NCBI GenBank assembly: GCA_032358255.1
Contig: JAULBX010020188.1
Location: 16,171-80,170, forward strand
Origin: Heterotrichella gracilis
Taxonomy: Eukaryota; Sar; Xanthophyceae; Tribonematales; Xanthonemataceae
Length of the DNA: 64,000 nucleotides
Direction: 5' to 3'
Shown here piece after piece: positions 1 through 9,764 of the stretch. Position 1 is the first letter of the stretch. Each line of letters begins with the position of its first letter. A program made the position numbers and the translations under genes. Under the pieces are notes generated by a model, which had not been told where the DNA came from, did no database searches, and was given only the letters and a program-made list of their open reading frames with translations.

Positions 1-205
1 CCTCTCTGCAGCTCTCCTTGCTTCTGGCTGCTGCGCATACGCGTGTGCACACGTTCTGCTAATCTTAGGGTTTATGTGCTGTGACATGCCAGAGTTTAGG
101 GTTTAGGGTTTAGGATGCTAAATTGGGCGGACTAGGCGGACGCTCAGCAGCTCACCTTGGCAATGTTGGCTTCCGGCTGCTCCACACACGCTTGTGGACA
201 TGCTA
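1..205 (-). repeat. Partial copies of the 3' end of the neighbouring exon
   Basis: Two degenerate copies (about 9-60 and 142-205) of the segment at 350-405. In the minus orientation each carries the last codons of the exon ending at 362 and, in the second copy, its GT donor. TTTAGGG-like tracts (97-113) lie between them. They sit downstream of the exon in the transcript, the usual place for donor-side copies in this window. Confidence 0.5.
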
Positions 206-361
206 AACATATGGACGCCAGATATGGTGTTTCCTGCTGATTGTAGGGTATGCGTGCTGTAACGTGCCAGCGTTTAGGGTCTAGGGTCTTGATAGTAGGG
301 TTTTAGGGTCCCTTGCATGCAACAAATATAGGTGGGAGAACTCTCAGAGTCAGCAGTTCAC

Positions 362-958
362 CTTGGCGGTGGTGGCTTCTGGCTCCGCGCACGCCTTTGG
401 ACATGCCAGCGGGTTACCCGATTGCACCTGGAGCAGTTGTCGGTTACCCTGCTCTCCAACTGACAACTGCTCCTTCAACCCAGCAACTGTGGCAGCTGCG
501 TCTGATATCAGATGCCTTTCCCTCTCTTTCGTGAATTCTAGCTCTGTCTTCACCCTGTCAAGGACGACGGGGTTGAGAGTGAATTTAGGAACTTGGCCCC
601 ACCATATGCATGCATTGTGCGACAGGCTTGTGCTTGTGCTTGTGCATGCGCCGCCACAGGCTGCCTGTAGTCACCTTTCCAGTTGCTGCTGGAAGCTTTT
701 TTGTGCAGCCTGCTCTCTGATCCCAAAAGCTCGTAGCTTTTCTTGGTACACAACCTCCTGCTTAGTCCAACTTTCCTGTACAAGGGGAGCAATTCGATCC
801 ACCAGTTAACTGTGGCAACCCCGAAACACCAACACACCGCTGTGTGTCTCCGCACTCACCCTTTGCTGGACGTAAAGGAAAGTCGGGGGAACTGTCAGCG
901 CTGCAAGGGCTATGAAAACCAGTATATTGCCCGACTCGCGTTTTCCTACTCGACCCAT
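362..958 (-). CDS. Single-pass membrane protein with coiled coil (3'-partial)
   Basis: I do not recognise the family. Three exons read in phase on the minus strand: 860-958, 675-775 and 362-554, joined by GT-AG introns, with the rest beyond the window edge or unrecognised. The predicted start gives a short basic N-terminus (MGRVGKRESG), a hydrophobic stretch at residues 11-28 that would act as a signal anchor, and then a Gln/Glu/Lys-rich region typical of a coiled coil (exon 2 residues such as QEVVYQEKLR and QKSFQQQLER; exon 3 ELEFTKERERHLI). An alternative start lies further upstream at 1138 in the same frame. The exon 3 end at 362 is chosen over a possible donor at 427 because partial copies of precisely this end occur downstream. 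The protein is probably membrane-tethered; no enzymatic motif is visible. Confidence 0.5.
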
Positions 959-2460
959 GTAGACTGCACTGGCCAAGCAGGAGCACGCTGCATAGGTCTT
1001 CCGTGCCTTTTTCACCAGTTGGTTGTAAGCCAAAGGCAATCGCAGCTGCCAAGGACGTGCAACACTGATATGATGGTTCAGCGGTACCCAGCTCCGTTCA
1101 AGTACAAGGCGACGGCAACACTGATTGCTGAGCACCACACAATACTAGGGACCTAGTAGGTTTTTTGATAGGGTATGCCACAGCGGCTAGGGTATGCCTA
1201 CCGTATAGGCTAGCCTTATACGAAAACACTGAACACAGCTACAAGCTTGATACGGCAAACTCGCACATTTTAGGTTTACTGGTTAGGAATTGCTCCTGAA
1301 ACTGCTTTACGCCTCGTGCAACTGGCAGAGAGACATGGTGAAGCCTGCCCATTGGGGCTGCGCATATGCATGCATGCATGTTTCCCAAACACAGGCTACT
1401 TTACATAGCGTCACCGTATGCTGATTGGCACAGCATCAGAGGTTTGCTGGCCGTTGTCGATGTATCTGCTTCAACGAGGACAAGTGATCGTCTGCTGTCA
1501 CGTAAACCTCTCATATGTGTACAGTGGTCCGTCCAAGACTAGCAGTGGCCCTCAAGTGGCGCAGCCCCCAACTTCACCAACCGCACAGGTAAACCTCAAC
1601 ACTTTGCAAGGTTGTCGCCTCAAAAATCTTTCTTTCTAATGGTACCAGCAAGCATACGTGGCCGACATATACTCACACCTGGAGCGGGCCTGTTTGAGCC
1701 CGGGCCCATATACCAGCAAGCACTACTTGCCAGCTATTGCTGCGTTGTTTACGTTGTTTGGCCACATGGGTTGAGCTTTCTTAAAGCCTCCTTCAACCAT
1801 TCACCCCAAGTTAATAGAGCTACCCCACCTTCGCCAAGTAACTGCCAGTAGCTTTGCAACACCGTGTTCAGCCACCATGGTAGTGAACCTGCAGGCTGCC
1901 CTCGTTTCCCAGCACTTGCAGGAAAGCACATCCGGGCATACTAGGCATACCGAGCCTAGCTGGCGCCAACCAATGCATCGGTGCTGAGAGTACACCCTTT
2001 GCTTCCAGTGGTGTCTCTTTTTGGGAGTCCGGTCGTTCATATGCCAGTGAATTCACTTCGAAGTGGTTCTGATGGTTCTTCTGGTTGATTGTACCTTACT
2101 CTACCTAACAATGGGCGCAATTAGCGCAATGCCGTTGAGGAACTCCAAAATTTTGCCTCTTGTTGTGGATGAGTAAGGCACATTGAACGAGACAAGTCGT
2201 CAGAATCACGTCACTGGCGTGTACAGGATCTGGTTTCCCAAAAAGGACACCGCTGGAAGCGAAGGTGGCGAGTATTCTCAGCACACGCATGCTTCCACTT
2301 GCCCTAGGGTAGAGTTTTGGCAACCCTAGGGTTTTGACAGCATGCTTCTACTTGCCCTAGGGTAGGGCCCTGTTTGCGTTTGCTTCTATGTCCTTAAATG
2401 GGTTGGTGCATGATGATCATGACAACAGTTGCTACACCTACCACACATCTGTAAACCGTA

Positions 2461-2640
2461 AACCCTAAAACCCTAAACAGGCCCTGTTAGAAGCTTCCAG
2501 TGATGGGAGTAATAATATTGATGGAAGGAATGGAAGTCATAGCAGTGGGGAATCCGCATAGGAAGGTGGGTGAGAGCGGTGTTGTGCCTGACAGGGGCTG
2601 CCATTTGTGCACATTGTGTCTTGTCAACAGGTGTTGGTGC
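2461..2640. repeat. Duplicated ~150-base segment, copy 1 (copy 2 at 4311-4457)
   Basis: Both copies begin with a CTGTAAACC / CCCTAAACAGGCCCTG block, continue through GGGAGTAATAATA and TGATGG, and end with GTG-rich sequence and a CAGG. They are about 1.85 kb apart in the same orientation and differ by small indels, so the duplication is old. Confidence 0.55.
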
Positions 2641-2935
2641 TTGGGCTTGTACCACGGCAGCACTTGTCCTATAGGCGATTACACAACCCAAATTTCCACT
2701 GCTTTTTCAAGTATGCTAAGTTAGACTCTTTCTAACAAAATGTGGGTGCAAGCAAGGCTTGGCGTATAATATGTAGCACAGTGGGTATGGCTAGCTGATC
2801 GCCAAAGTTGCCAAGTATAAACCCTGAACCTTAAACCCTAACCGCTGATAACGGTGTGCAAGAGCACACCCTTACAGTGATGGAGCGCGCATGTGGTGGT
2901 TGATTGCAGGCTGGGCTCTACGCTGAGTATCTCCA

Positions 2936-3080
2936 TCACATGGCAGCTAAGCCCCTCAGGTCACCGTTCGCAGCCTCCTCCATGTCGGTGGACCACATCC
3001 AGATGGCGGCTGGCGAGATGGAGGCTACTGCGGGAGGTGACCACAGTGGCTTGGATGCCCATGTAATGGAGGTATTCCAG
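2936..3080. repeat. Direct and inverted partial copies of the 3270-3494 exon
   Basis: Bases 2936-2990 read on the minus strand resemble the ATAGGAPRGLAAPMKE part of the neighbouring exon. Bases 3010-3072 read on the plus strand encode a related peptide (QMAAGEMEATAGG). The two copies therefore face each other, an inverted arrangement unlike the direct copies seen elsewhere in the window. Confidence 0.45.
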
Positions 3081-3269
3081 GGTAGAGCCTGCCCTGCAAG
3101 CGATGGAGCACGTATGTGGTGGTTGGTGGCAGGGCAGGCTCTACCCCATCCCACCTGAAAGGTCGAGGCGCTCTCCCAGTAAGAGCCCAAAACCCAAAAC
3201 CCTAAACCCTAGACCGTAAACGGCCCTCCCCCTGGCTAACAGTCACACAGAATACGCAGATCCACATCC

Positions 3270-3699
3270 TCACCGGTTGCGTACACCACCTTCATTGGAC
3301 TCAAACTCGCCCTTTCGACTGGCCAGAACCCTCTTTCTGCACTCCTTCATAGGGGCAGCCAAGCCCCTCGGGGCGCCTCCCGCAGTTGCCTCAATCATGC
3401 CAGCTGTCATCTGGTCGTAGTCCTGGCTGCCCTTGTGGTGGAGTGCGTAGAGAGGGTCCTGGCCGCTCGCGGGGGCGAGCTCGAGTCCATTGAGCTTGTG
3501 CCAAAAATAAAAACATATAAATAAAATCATTAAATCAAAATAAATATATGTATATGCACGCATCCTGTTCTTCGAATTAATTCCAAATCACAATCAACGA
3601 GTGAGTACATGTTTCATGGCGCCGGCTCCCCACAAATGCACACCTCGTTCATCTTGTATCTGAAACCGTCCAGGTGCATATGCAGGTCTCCTTTCGAGG
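3270..3699 (-). CDS. Two-exon coding fragment, function unknown
   Basis: Exon 3644-3699 (acceptor ATGCAG, donor GTGTGC) encodes SKGDLHMHLDGFRYKMNE. It joins in phase to 3270-3494, which starts after CACAAG and ends in a stop, giving about 93 residues with KKG/RKR-type basic stretches and an Ala/Gly-rich middle (MTAGMIEATAGGAPRGLAAP). A donor at 3290 is also possible, in which case the gene continues further left. The LDGFRYKMN string is reminiscent of the start of FLYWCH-type zinc-binding domains found in some transposases and chromatin proteins, but the following cysteine/histidine ligands are not seen, so this is a weak hint. No 5' exon was found in the AT-rich sequence upstream. It could be a decayed mobile-element gene. 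Confidence 0.3.
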
Positions 3700-3810
3700 C
3701 TGCATAGATATTTATTTTATTTATATATTCAATTTATTTCGAGGTGCGCACTGCTTTTCATTTTTGGCTGTACCCACTTCGGCATCATGTTTCCACCAGA
3801 TGGTAGTCAC

Positions 3811-3844
3811 TTGGTTGGGATTAAATTAAATCAATCCCAACCAA
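3811..3844. repeat. Perfect 12-bp hairpin
   Basis: TTGGTTGGGATT and its reverse complement flank a 10-base AT loop, immediately left of the larger inverted-repeat element at 3860-4024. Confidence 0.7.
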
Positions 3845-3859
3845 TATTAAATAATATTA

Positions 3860-4024
3860 CCGCCACCTGTGTACCCTCGCAATCACCGGATCTCCTCCCC
3901 AGTGTGTAGCATGAGGAGGTTCCCGTCAACACCAAAACAGCCAATTCTGACCGTTTTGTGGCCGACTGGAATTCTCCTGGTGCTATACGCCGGGGAGGAG
4001 ATCCGGCTATTGCGCAGGTGGCGG
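3860..4024. mobile_element. 165-bp element with terminal inverted repeats (MITE-like)
   Basis: The ends CCGCCACCTG and CAGGTGGCGG are perfect inverted repeats. The arms continue imperfectly inward through CGCAAT and CCGGATCTCCTCCCC, so each arm is roughly 45 bases. No transposase is encoded. A target-site duplication is not convincing. A related element lies at 4511-4669. Confidence 0.5.
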
Positions 4025-4510
4025 TGAGTCCCAACCGGCCTTGCCATTAGTATCCTGATAAAGTGGAATGGGTGTGCCAGCTGTTATTTGCACAGCTGAA
4101 GGGTATGCCTACTGGCTGAAGGACAGGCTGCTTATATTATATCTCCACCCCCCCTTCATTTTTCATGTGTTTCATTGGTGTACTAATTTATTATCTACTG
4201 GCTGCCTGGTCACCACCCTCTCCACGGCGTCCACAGTCACACTTGCCAGCATTTGCATGCGCATGCAGCAACCACACTTACGACACCTACAGTAGGTGTA
4301 GCTACTGTAACTACACACCTGTAAACCCTAGACCCTGACACCCTAAACAGGCCCTGCTGGGAGTAATAATACTGATGGGAGTGGCAGCAGTTGGCGAACA
4401 GCAAGGTGGGTGGCAGTGGTTGTGTGTCTAATTTGGGCTGCCTTTGTGGTGCACAGGTAATCCCGGTGTCCTTGCGAGCGGATCTTGCTCTTGCAGATGG
4501 CAAGGTTCAT

Positions 4511-4669
4511 TGGGAGGAGTGCCGCCTTGGCAGAGTCTCTGGTATCCTCCCCGGCGTAGGCCTCCAAGAGAGTCTCAGTCCCTGGTAACCGAGTTGGTGG
4601 TGGATGGGATTCTTGTGGTCGCGACGCTGATGAGGATACCAGGACACTGCGCTGGCGGCGGTACTCCCA
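4511..4669. mobile_element. 159-bp inverted-repeat element related to 3860-4024
   Basis: The outer bases TGGGAG and CTCCCA are complementary. The arms continue imperfectly through CCGCC and CTGGTATCCTC. The internal string CTCCCCGGCGTA is shared with the 3860-4024 element, in its reverse complement, indicating one small family. Confidence 0.45.
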
Positions 4670-4824
4670 GCCGTCCGTGCCATTGGCCAGCGCATAGCCC
4701 GCTTGCAAAGGTACCAGGATTAGGTATATCGTTCATGCTGTGACCTCTGCAATTGTATGCAAACCACATCGATTGATCACTGGTGCTGAATTTGCTGCTT
4801 CCAAAGGCACTGCATGCTGTCCTG

Positions 4825-4856
4825 AACCCTAAACCCTAAACCCTAAACCCTAAACC
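4825..4856. repeat. Interstitial telomere-type array (CCCTAAA, four units)
   Basis: Four perfect CCCTAAA units in the spacer. The opposite orientation, three TTTAGGG units, occurs at 5377-5398. Confidence 0.85.
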
Positions 4857-5527
4857 ATGAGCCATGAACCCTGCTTCCAAACCCTAACCCTGATGGGGTA
4901 TTGCCAATACCTCACTGAGGACGCACCGCTTTACCGTATGTCATGCTCTTAACAACAGAAACGGCTAGGTTTCTTCTCTTAAGCAGCCACGAATGTCCCT
5001 ACCCTCACTCCCTTCCTGCTTGTAAGCACCTGGATGCTGTATACGTTGCCGAGGTTGCTCACACGTAGGGAGGGGGTGATGGTATGGGCATTCATGGCTG
5101 CAGAAGGGGAGGAAACCTAGAGGCTTCTTCTTGTTGCAATCACTTCATATGGTAAAGCGGTGCGTCTGTTAGAGTGTGACAAGTCGACACCACAAACACT
5201 GGGCGGAGGAGTCTTGAGGCACATGCAGGCGCAGCAACTCCAGGAGCTCTCCAGGTCTGCATACAGTGCAGTATACCTGCATACAATAACTGCTGCTCCT
5301 GTTGCTATTGTGCAGAGTCTAGGGTTGCTGCTTGTCCCACTCCAACTGCCATCTTTGTTGCAGGGACGCTTCAAGGTTTAGGGTTTAGGGTTTAGGGCAC
5401 ATGCATGTCTCAGCCCCTGTGGCTTGGCTGCCTCACAAGGGACATGAAGGCACACTTGAGCAGGCGCAGCACCTGTTTAGGGTTTTAGAGTTACCCTAAA
5501 CCCATCCTCGGGATTTCTCCTTTGCAG

Positions 5528-5790
5528 GAGCAGCCAAGCGGTCTGCACCACCAGGTGCGCAACCTCCGGTGAAATTGAACCCTAGCCAGACCCTAACCCT
5601 CCTGGAAAGGCCGCACCATCATGGAGGCAGCCCTAAACCCTAGCCAGACACTACACCCTCGTCGGAGGGCCAGTACACCAGGTACGCAACCCTAACCCCT
5701 AGCCAGACCCTACACCCTAATTGGACGGACGGCACCACCAGGTGCGCAACCCTCAACCCTAGCCAGGCACTAAACCCTAATTGATTGCCT
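5528..5790. repeat. Degenerate tandem repeat, unit ~65 bases
   Basis: Four imperfect units built from CACCACCAGGTGCGCAACC, CCCTAGCCAGACCCTA and CACCCTAATTGGA-like blocks. CACCAGGTGC is itself a short palindrome. Confidence 0.5.
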
Positions 5791-6049
5791 GCCCCCAGAC
5801 ACGCAGCCATTATCAATAAACAGTACCGCGGCCACCCCCATAAACCCTAAGTAAGTAAGTAAGTAAGTATATGCTTTCTAGCTTCGAAGCCAGGTTAGCA
5901 TGTCTGGGTATGCCTCACCCCAGTCCTAGAGCCAAGGCTTAACTGACACTCTTTCATGTGTGGCAGATGGTGGCCAACCAGTTGTGCCGCTTCCCGCACT
6001 TTCGTGCTCCCCATTTTATCCCGTCGCAAAGTTCAGGGAAATTCGAAAT

Positions 6050-6160
6050 ATATCGCTACCCTTCGGATTCGAACCTGCGACCCCTTGCTTAGATGAACTC
6101 AAGACTCAACTCAAACTCAGGTGCTGAACCAACGGCTGGGTCGACCGTTAGAGGGGGTCC
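6050..6160 (-). other. tRNA-like (SINE-head-like) sequence
   Basis: The minus strand shows TTGGTTCAGC, similar to a pol III A box, and about 50 bases later a perfect B-box core GGTTCGAATCC. The flanking bases do not form a seven-pair acceptor stem or a clean T stem, so it is not called a functional tRNA. A tRNA-derived SINE remnant is the simplest reading. Confidence 0.35.
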
Positions 6161-6769
6161 ATAAACCCTGGCTAGGCCCAAACCCTAATCGAAATGGCGG
6201 CCACACCCTGCCAGGTGCACATTGGCGCCATTGGTGCACATTTGCGCAACTCAATTCCGTTATTGGGATGGGCAGAGTCTGCGCTTTGGTAACATTTCAA
6301 CAGTGCTTGACTCTCCACAGTATGGTGGTCTTGTGCTGCACGCTATCGATCCCATGTATATTGACTGGGACTCAGATGTAGATGTATTGGCCCAATCAGA
6401 TATATTTATAGAGATTGCTCATCGGTCCTTATTCTGCATAGGTTGGGATTTACAAAGCACCTCAAATGGTCATGCGCTCCCCAGCCAGCAAACAATTTAT
6501 GCTGGGGATCCCCAGGTGCACCTGCATCACCTTTCACTGCCAGCAGCTGCTGCCAATGGGCCTGCAGGGTTGCCCACAAACCCGCAGTCCTAAACTCTAC
6601 AACTCTGAACCCTCGTTATATTGCTTTCACATCTATGCACCAATGGCCCAGCAAGTCCCCCTTCCATCTATTTAACCCCCGCACCTTGCACACAGGATCC
6701 CCAGCACGTGCGCGACACCAAGACAGAGGCTGTCTGAATGGTTGCCCATGCTTTGGGAACGCCGGGGTT

Positions 6770-7240
6770 GTAGGGCGCGCGCGCGGTCGCCACAGGGGTT
6801 GCTGATGACACCAGCAGAAACGCAACGCTTGGGCGATGGGAGCCTTGCATGGATGCAGTAACCCTAAACCCTGTGGATGGTCACCACAGGGGGTGCTGAT
6901 GACACCAGCGGGCACATACCACTTGCGCGCTGGGGCCTTGTATGGGTGCAGTAACTCTAAACCCTGTAACAGAGACCCTGTGACTGGTCGCCACAGGCTT
7001 TGCTGATGACAACAGCGGACACATAATTGATGTCACAGAGACATAACGCTTGGGCGATGGGGCCTTGTATAGATGCAGTCACATTCATTTGTTTTTATAA
7101 TGCCACATTTTGGTGGCACTGTTGGTAACACTGGCAACTCGTCAGTGTTGGCTTGAGGGGGCACCCTGGGGGAGGGGATATATTTTGGATGCAGTCAACA
7201 GGGCTATTCTTTTGTTTTTTATTATGGATGCAGTCACCTG
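6770..7240. repeat. Degenerate tandem repeat, unit ~120 bases
   Basis: Three to four units share the order GGTCGCCACAGG, TGCTGATGACACCAGC, TGGGCGATGGGGCCTTG and GGATGCAGT. The last units decay into AT-rich sequence. CCCTAAACCCTG sits between units. Confidence 0.5.
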
Positions 7241-8269
7241 GGCATGCCATCTTGTAGACAGAGCCAGCATGAAATCGACAAGAGACAGACTGATAATGAA
7301 GCTTGATTGCATTTTCTGCCCATGGGTTAGTACATTTTTCGGTTCGGGAAAACCGTTCTGGTCGTTTTTTTGCCCCTGGTACCCTTGATGTGTGGCCATA
7401 GGCAGTATTATGATCCGGGTTTTGGTCCAAGAGGAATCCCCTGCTGCTGTGGCATTCTATCGATCGGGCCACTTATTACATTATAATTGTCCACAACATT
7501 GTGGCCCCATAAATCTGCATTTGTGCAACAACATCCCTTTCTTATGCATTGTCTTGATGGATATTGGTTCTCTCTGTTGCTACACTTCAGAGTCACACAC
7601 CGCGCATGAGGGTTGCACCACGTGCGGCGAAATCATTTTATTGTATTGCACATGCTTGCCAGCTGGCAACCCTACACAGTGTAACAAGCATTGACAATTG
7701 TGCATGTTTCTGCAAATCACGTTAATTTTGCTCTACCATGATCAATGCAGTGTATCGATTGATAATGCATACATACCATCTACTAACCCAGTCTGCTGAG
7801 GTGGCACAATGTTGACTTAAGGTTTATTTTCTTCCACGTCAGATCATTCATTCACACTTCATTTCAAATTCTTGGTTACAGTTATGAATTATTAGGCACA
7901 TGCCTACTGATAGTCCAATTTCATGCCTCACCCCATTTTCCACTTTTTTTATCTCAACAAATAAGCGCAGGAACAAAATAGCACAGCCAATCTTTCCATA
8001 TTTTTCTTCTCTGAAAATGATTTCAGCATTAACAATATGCATAACCTTCCTCACTACAAAATTTTGTTCATTCTCAAAATTGCCAACATAGAAACGTACC
8101 CATTATCATTTAGCTACAAGCTTTCACACCATTGATGAGTCGATTCAAAATAGTACATGAGAAAAAAACACCATCTCACATTTCCAGCTATTTCTATCCT
8201 AATTCATCAAGACCAGCTGTTAACCTATGTAGCTGTACTATACAATGGCAAACAAACAGTATTAGCCAT

Positions 8270-9625
8270 TTAGTGCCTGCCACGCTCCATCTCGTCCTGC
8301 CTGTCCAAGTACTTCTCCTTCTGCTCCTCGCGCTTGGTCCCCTCCAAGTACGCCTCGCGCTTTGTCACCATGGTGTGGTGCCCGGGCTTGTCACCCTTCA
8401 CAGCTGCCCACCCCTCCTTGGTCCTGCGCAGCGCACATACATCACAGTGAGGTTTGGAATTTAGAGTCAATTGGAGCTTTACATGTGTCCATCCTGTATC
8501 TGTCAACAGGGGGTAGAGGGAATATATTATGTCATAGAATTCTTCATTTTGTCACACATGCATCTATTCCCAATGTGCAAGTTTCAATGCCCATAGTTAC
8601 ACATTGCATACCTCATTGCATGCGCACTGTTTTGCTGGCATGCACTACATACGCATACATAATAGGTATGATAATTCAGGGATATAATCCCAATTGACAT
8701 TGATGCAAGGTGTTGTGTTACGCAGACTGGCCATGACCAAACCCAACCCTAATTGCTGTCCATATATTTGCAATTGATTTCTTGCATTGCCTACCTGCCG
8801 GCGGTGTTGGAGTCCTTGGCATCAGCGCCCATGCCCTTGGGGGTCCCGCTGACATTTGGCACATCTGGCCCCTGGATGGCACCCTTCTTTAGGGGCCCGG
8901 TCTCGGTTGCCTTGGCCGCAGAGTCGGCTGCATGGCTCACAGCATCCTTCAGGCCACCGAGGACCTCCTTGGCCTTGTCGCCGATGTTCTGCGGGGAAAG
9001 GGGAACAGAGTTGGTGTTAGAATAGCAAGGGAGCAGAGGTGCGCGTCACCGAATTTGCTCTAGCACCATTGTTGGTCTGGGTGATTAGGGTAATTAGGGT
9101 GACGTAAATCCTGGTTTGCATTCACCAACAACTCCGCCAGAAAGCAGGTGCAAACGCAACATGTCAAGCACATGCTTGTCTCAACTTGCTGCAGCATATG
9201 GCCCAGTGGCCCAGGAAATTATCGCGGCTGAGCACTGGTACTACACCTGACCCACAGACCTGGGGTCTCCTAGGGTACCTAGGGTTGCAGCAATGCCCAG
9301 CATGCAGGACACCAAATTAAGCGAGCACTCAGCTTAGCACTGCTGCTATGGCCACCATGAACTGAAAGAGTGCAAACGCGCACACAGGCCCTTGAACAGT
9401 ACACTTTCCAAGCCTGGTTTAGCCTGTTATGCCTGTTCAGTCCCAACCTCCAACACCAAGCCACTCCCTGCACATTCTGCCTACCTTCTTCTCATCGCTG
9501 GCCTTGCACACAAACGCAAAGCGCCTGGGTGCCCTCACGGGCTTGAAGGACGATGATGGAGCGGGTGCGCGGGCGATCCTGGAGACACCCGACTGCAGAC
9601 TAGAAGTAGCCATGGTAGCGGCCAT
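8270..9625 (-). CDS. LEA-like small protein, probably chloroplast-targeted
   Basis: Exons 9485-9625, 8795-8988 and 8270-8423 join in phase through GT-AG introns to 162 residues. The first 40 residues are rich in Ala, Ser and Arg with no acidic residues and end RRFAFVCKAS, which looks like a plastid transit peptide with a cleavage site near VCKA. The mature part begins SDEKKNIGDKAKEVLGGLKDAV and is Lys/Ala/Glu-rich, consistent with the amphipathic repeats of LEA-type or related stress proteins. A Pro/Gly stretch and a highly charged C-terminus (TKREEQKEKYLDRQDEMERGRH) follow. No catalytic motif is seen. The start at 9625 is chosen because the next ATG, at 9613, is in frame and upstream sequence looks like promoter. 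Class assignment is by composition only. Unlike its neighbours, this gene shows no obvious partial exon copies in its introns. Confidence 0.65.
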
Positions 9626-9758
9626 GTTGGTTGTTCGAAAGCGGACTGACTGAGAGAGTGTGTGTTTCGGAAAGGAAAGCAGAGAGCTGTTGTGGTTGGC
9701 TAGAGTGACGCGTTGGGTTTCAAAGAGTAGTTGGGGCGAAAGGTGGTGGGTTGGAGGC

Positions 9759-9764
9759 TTTATA
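9759..9764 (-). promoter_or_regulatory. TATA box candidate for the LEA-like gene
   Basis: TATAAA on the minus strand, in the context GGTATAAAGCC, lies 134 bases upstream of the start codon at 9625. It is a reasonable position for a core promoter with a 5'UTR of about 100 bases. Confidence 0.4.

Larger units (their letters stand above)
959..3269. other. Spacer with telomere-like motifs and duplicated segments
   Basis: No gene recognised. It contains CCCTAAA-type runs (for example 2461-2477 and 2821-2842, 3190-3215), two near-identical CCCTAGGGTAG-bearing segments at about 2298-2368, and partial copies of the coding fragment that follows (about 2936-3080). Some open frames exist, but none has flanking splice sites that join into a longer frame. 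Confidence 0.4.
3700..8269. other. Repeat-rich spacer and probable 3'UTR of the LEA-like gene
   Basis: No complete gene recognised. It contains two inverted-repeat elements, a telomere-type array, degenerate tandem repeats, a TAAG microsatellite (5848-5870) and a tRNA-like B box. A possible plus-strand exon around 5160-5252 (frame ECDKSTPQTLGGG..., donor GTCTGC) could not be linked to others. The AT-rich stretch 7690-8269 is probably the 3'UTR and downstream flank of the minus-strand gene ending at 8270. Confidence 0.4.
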
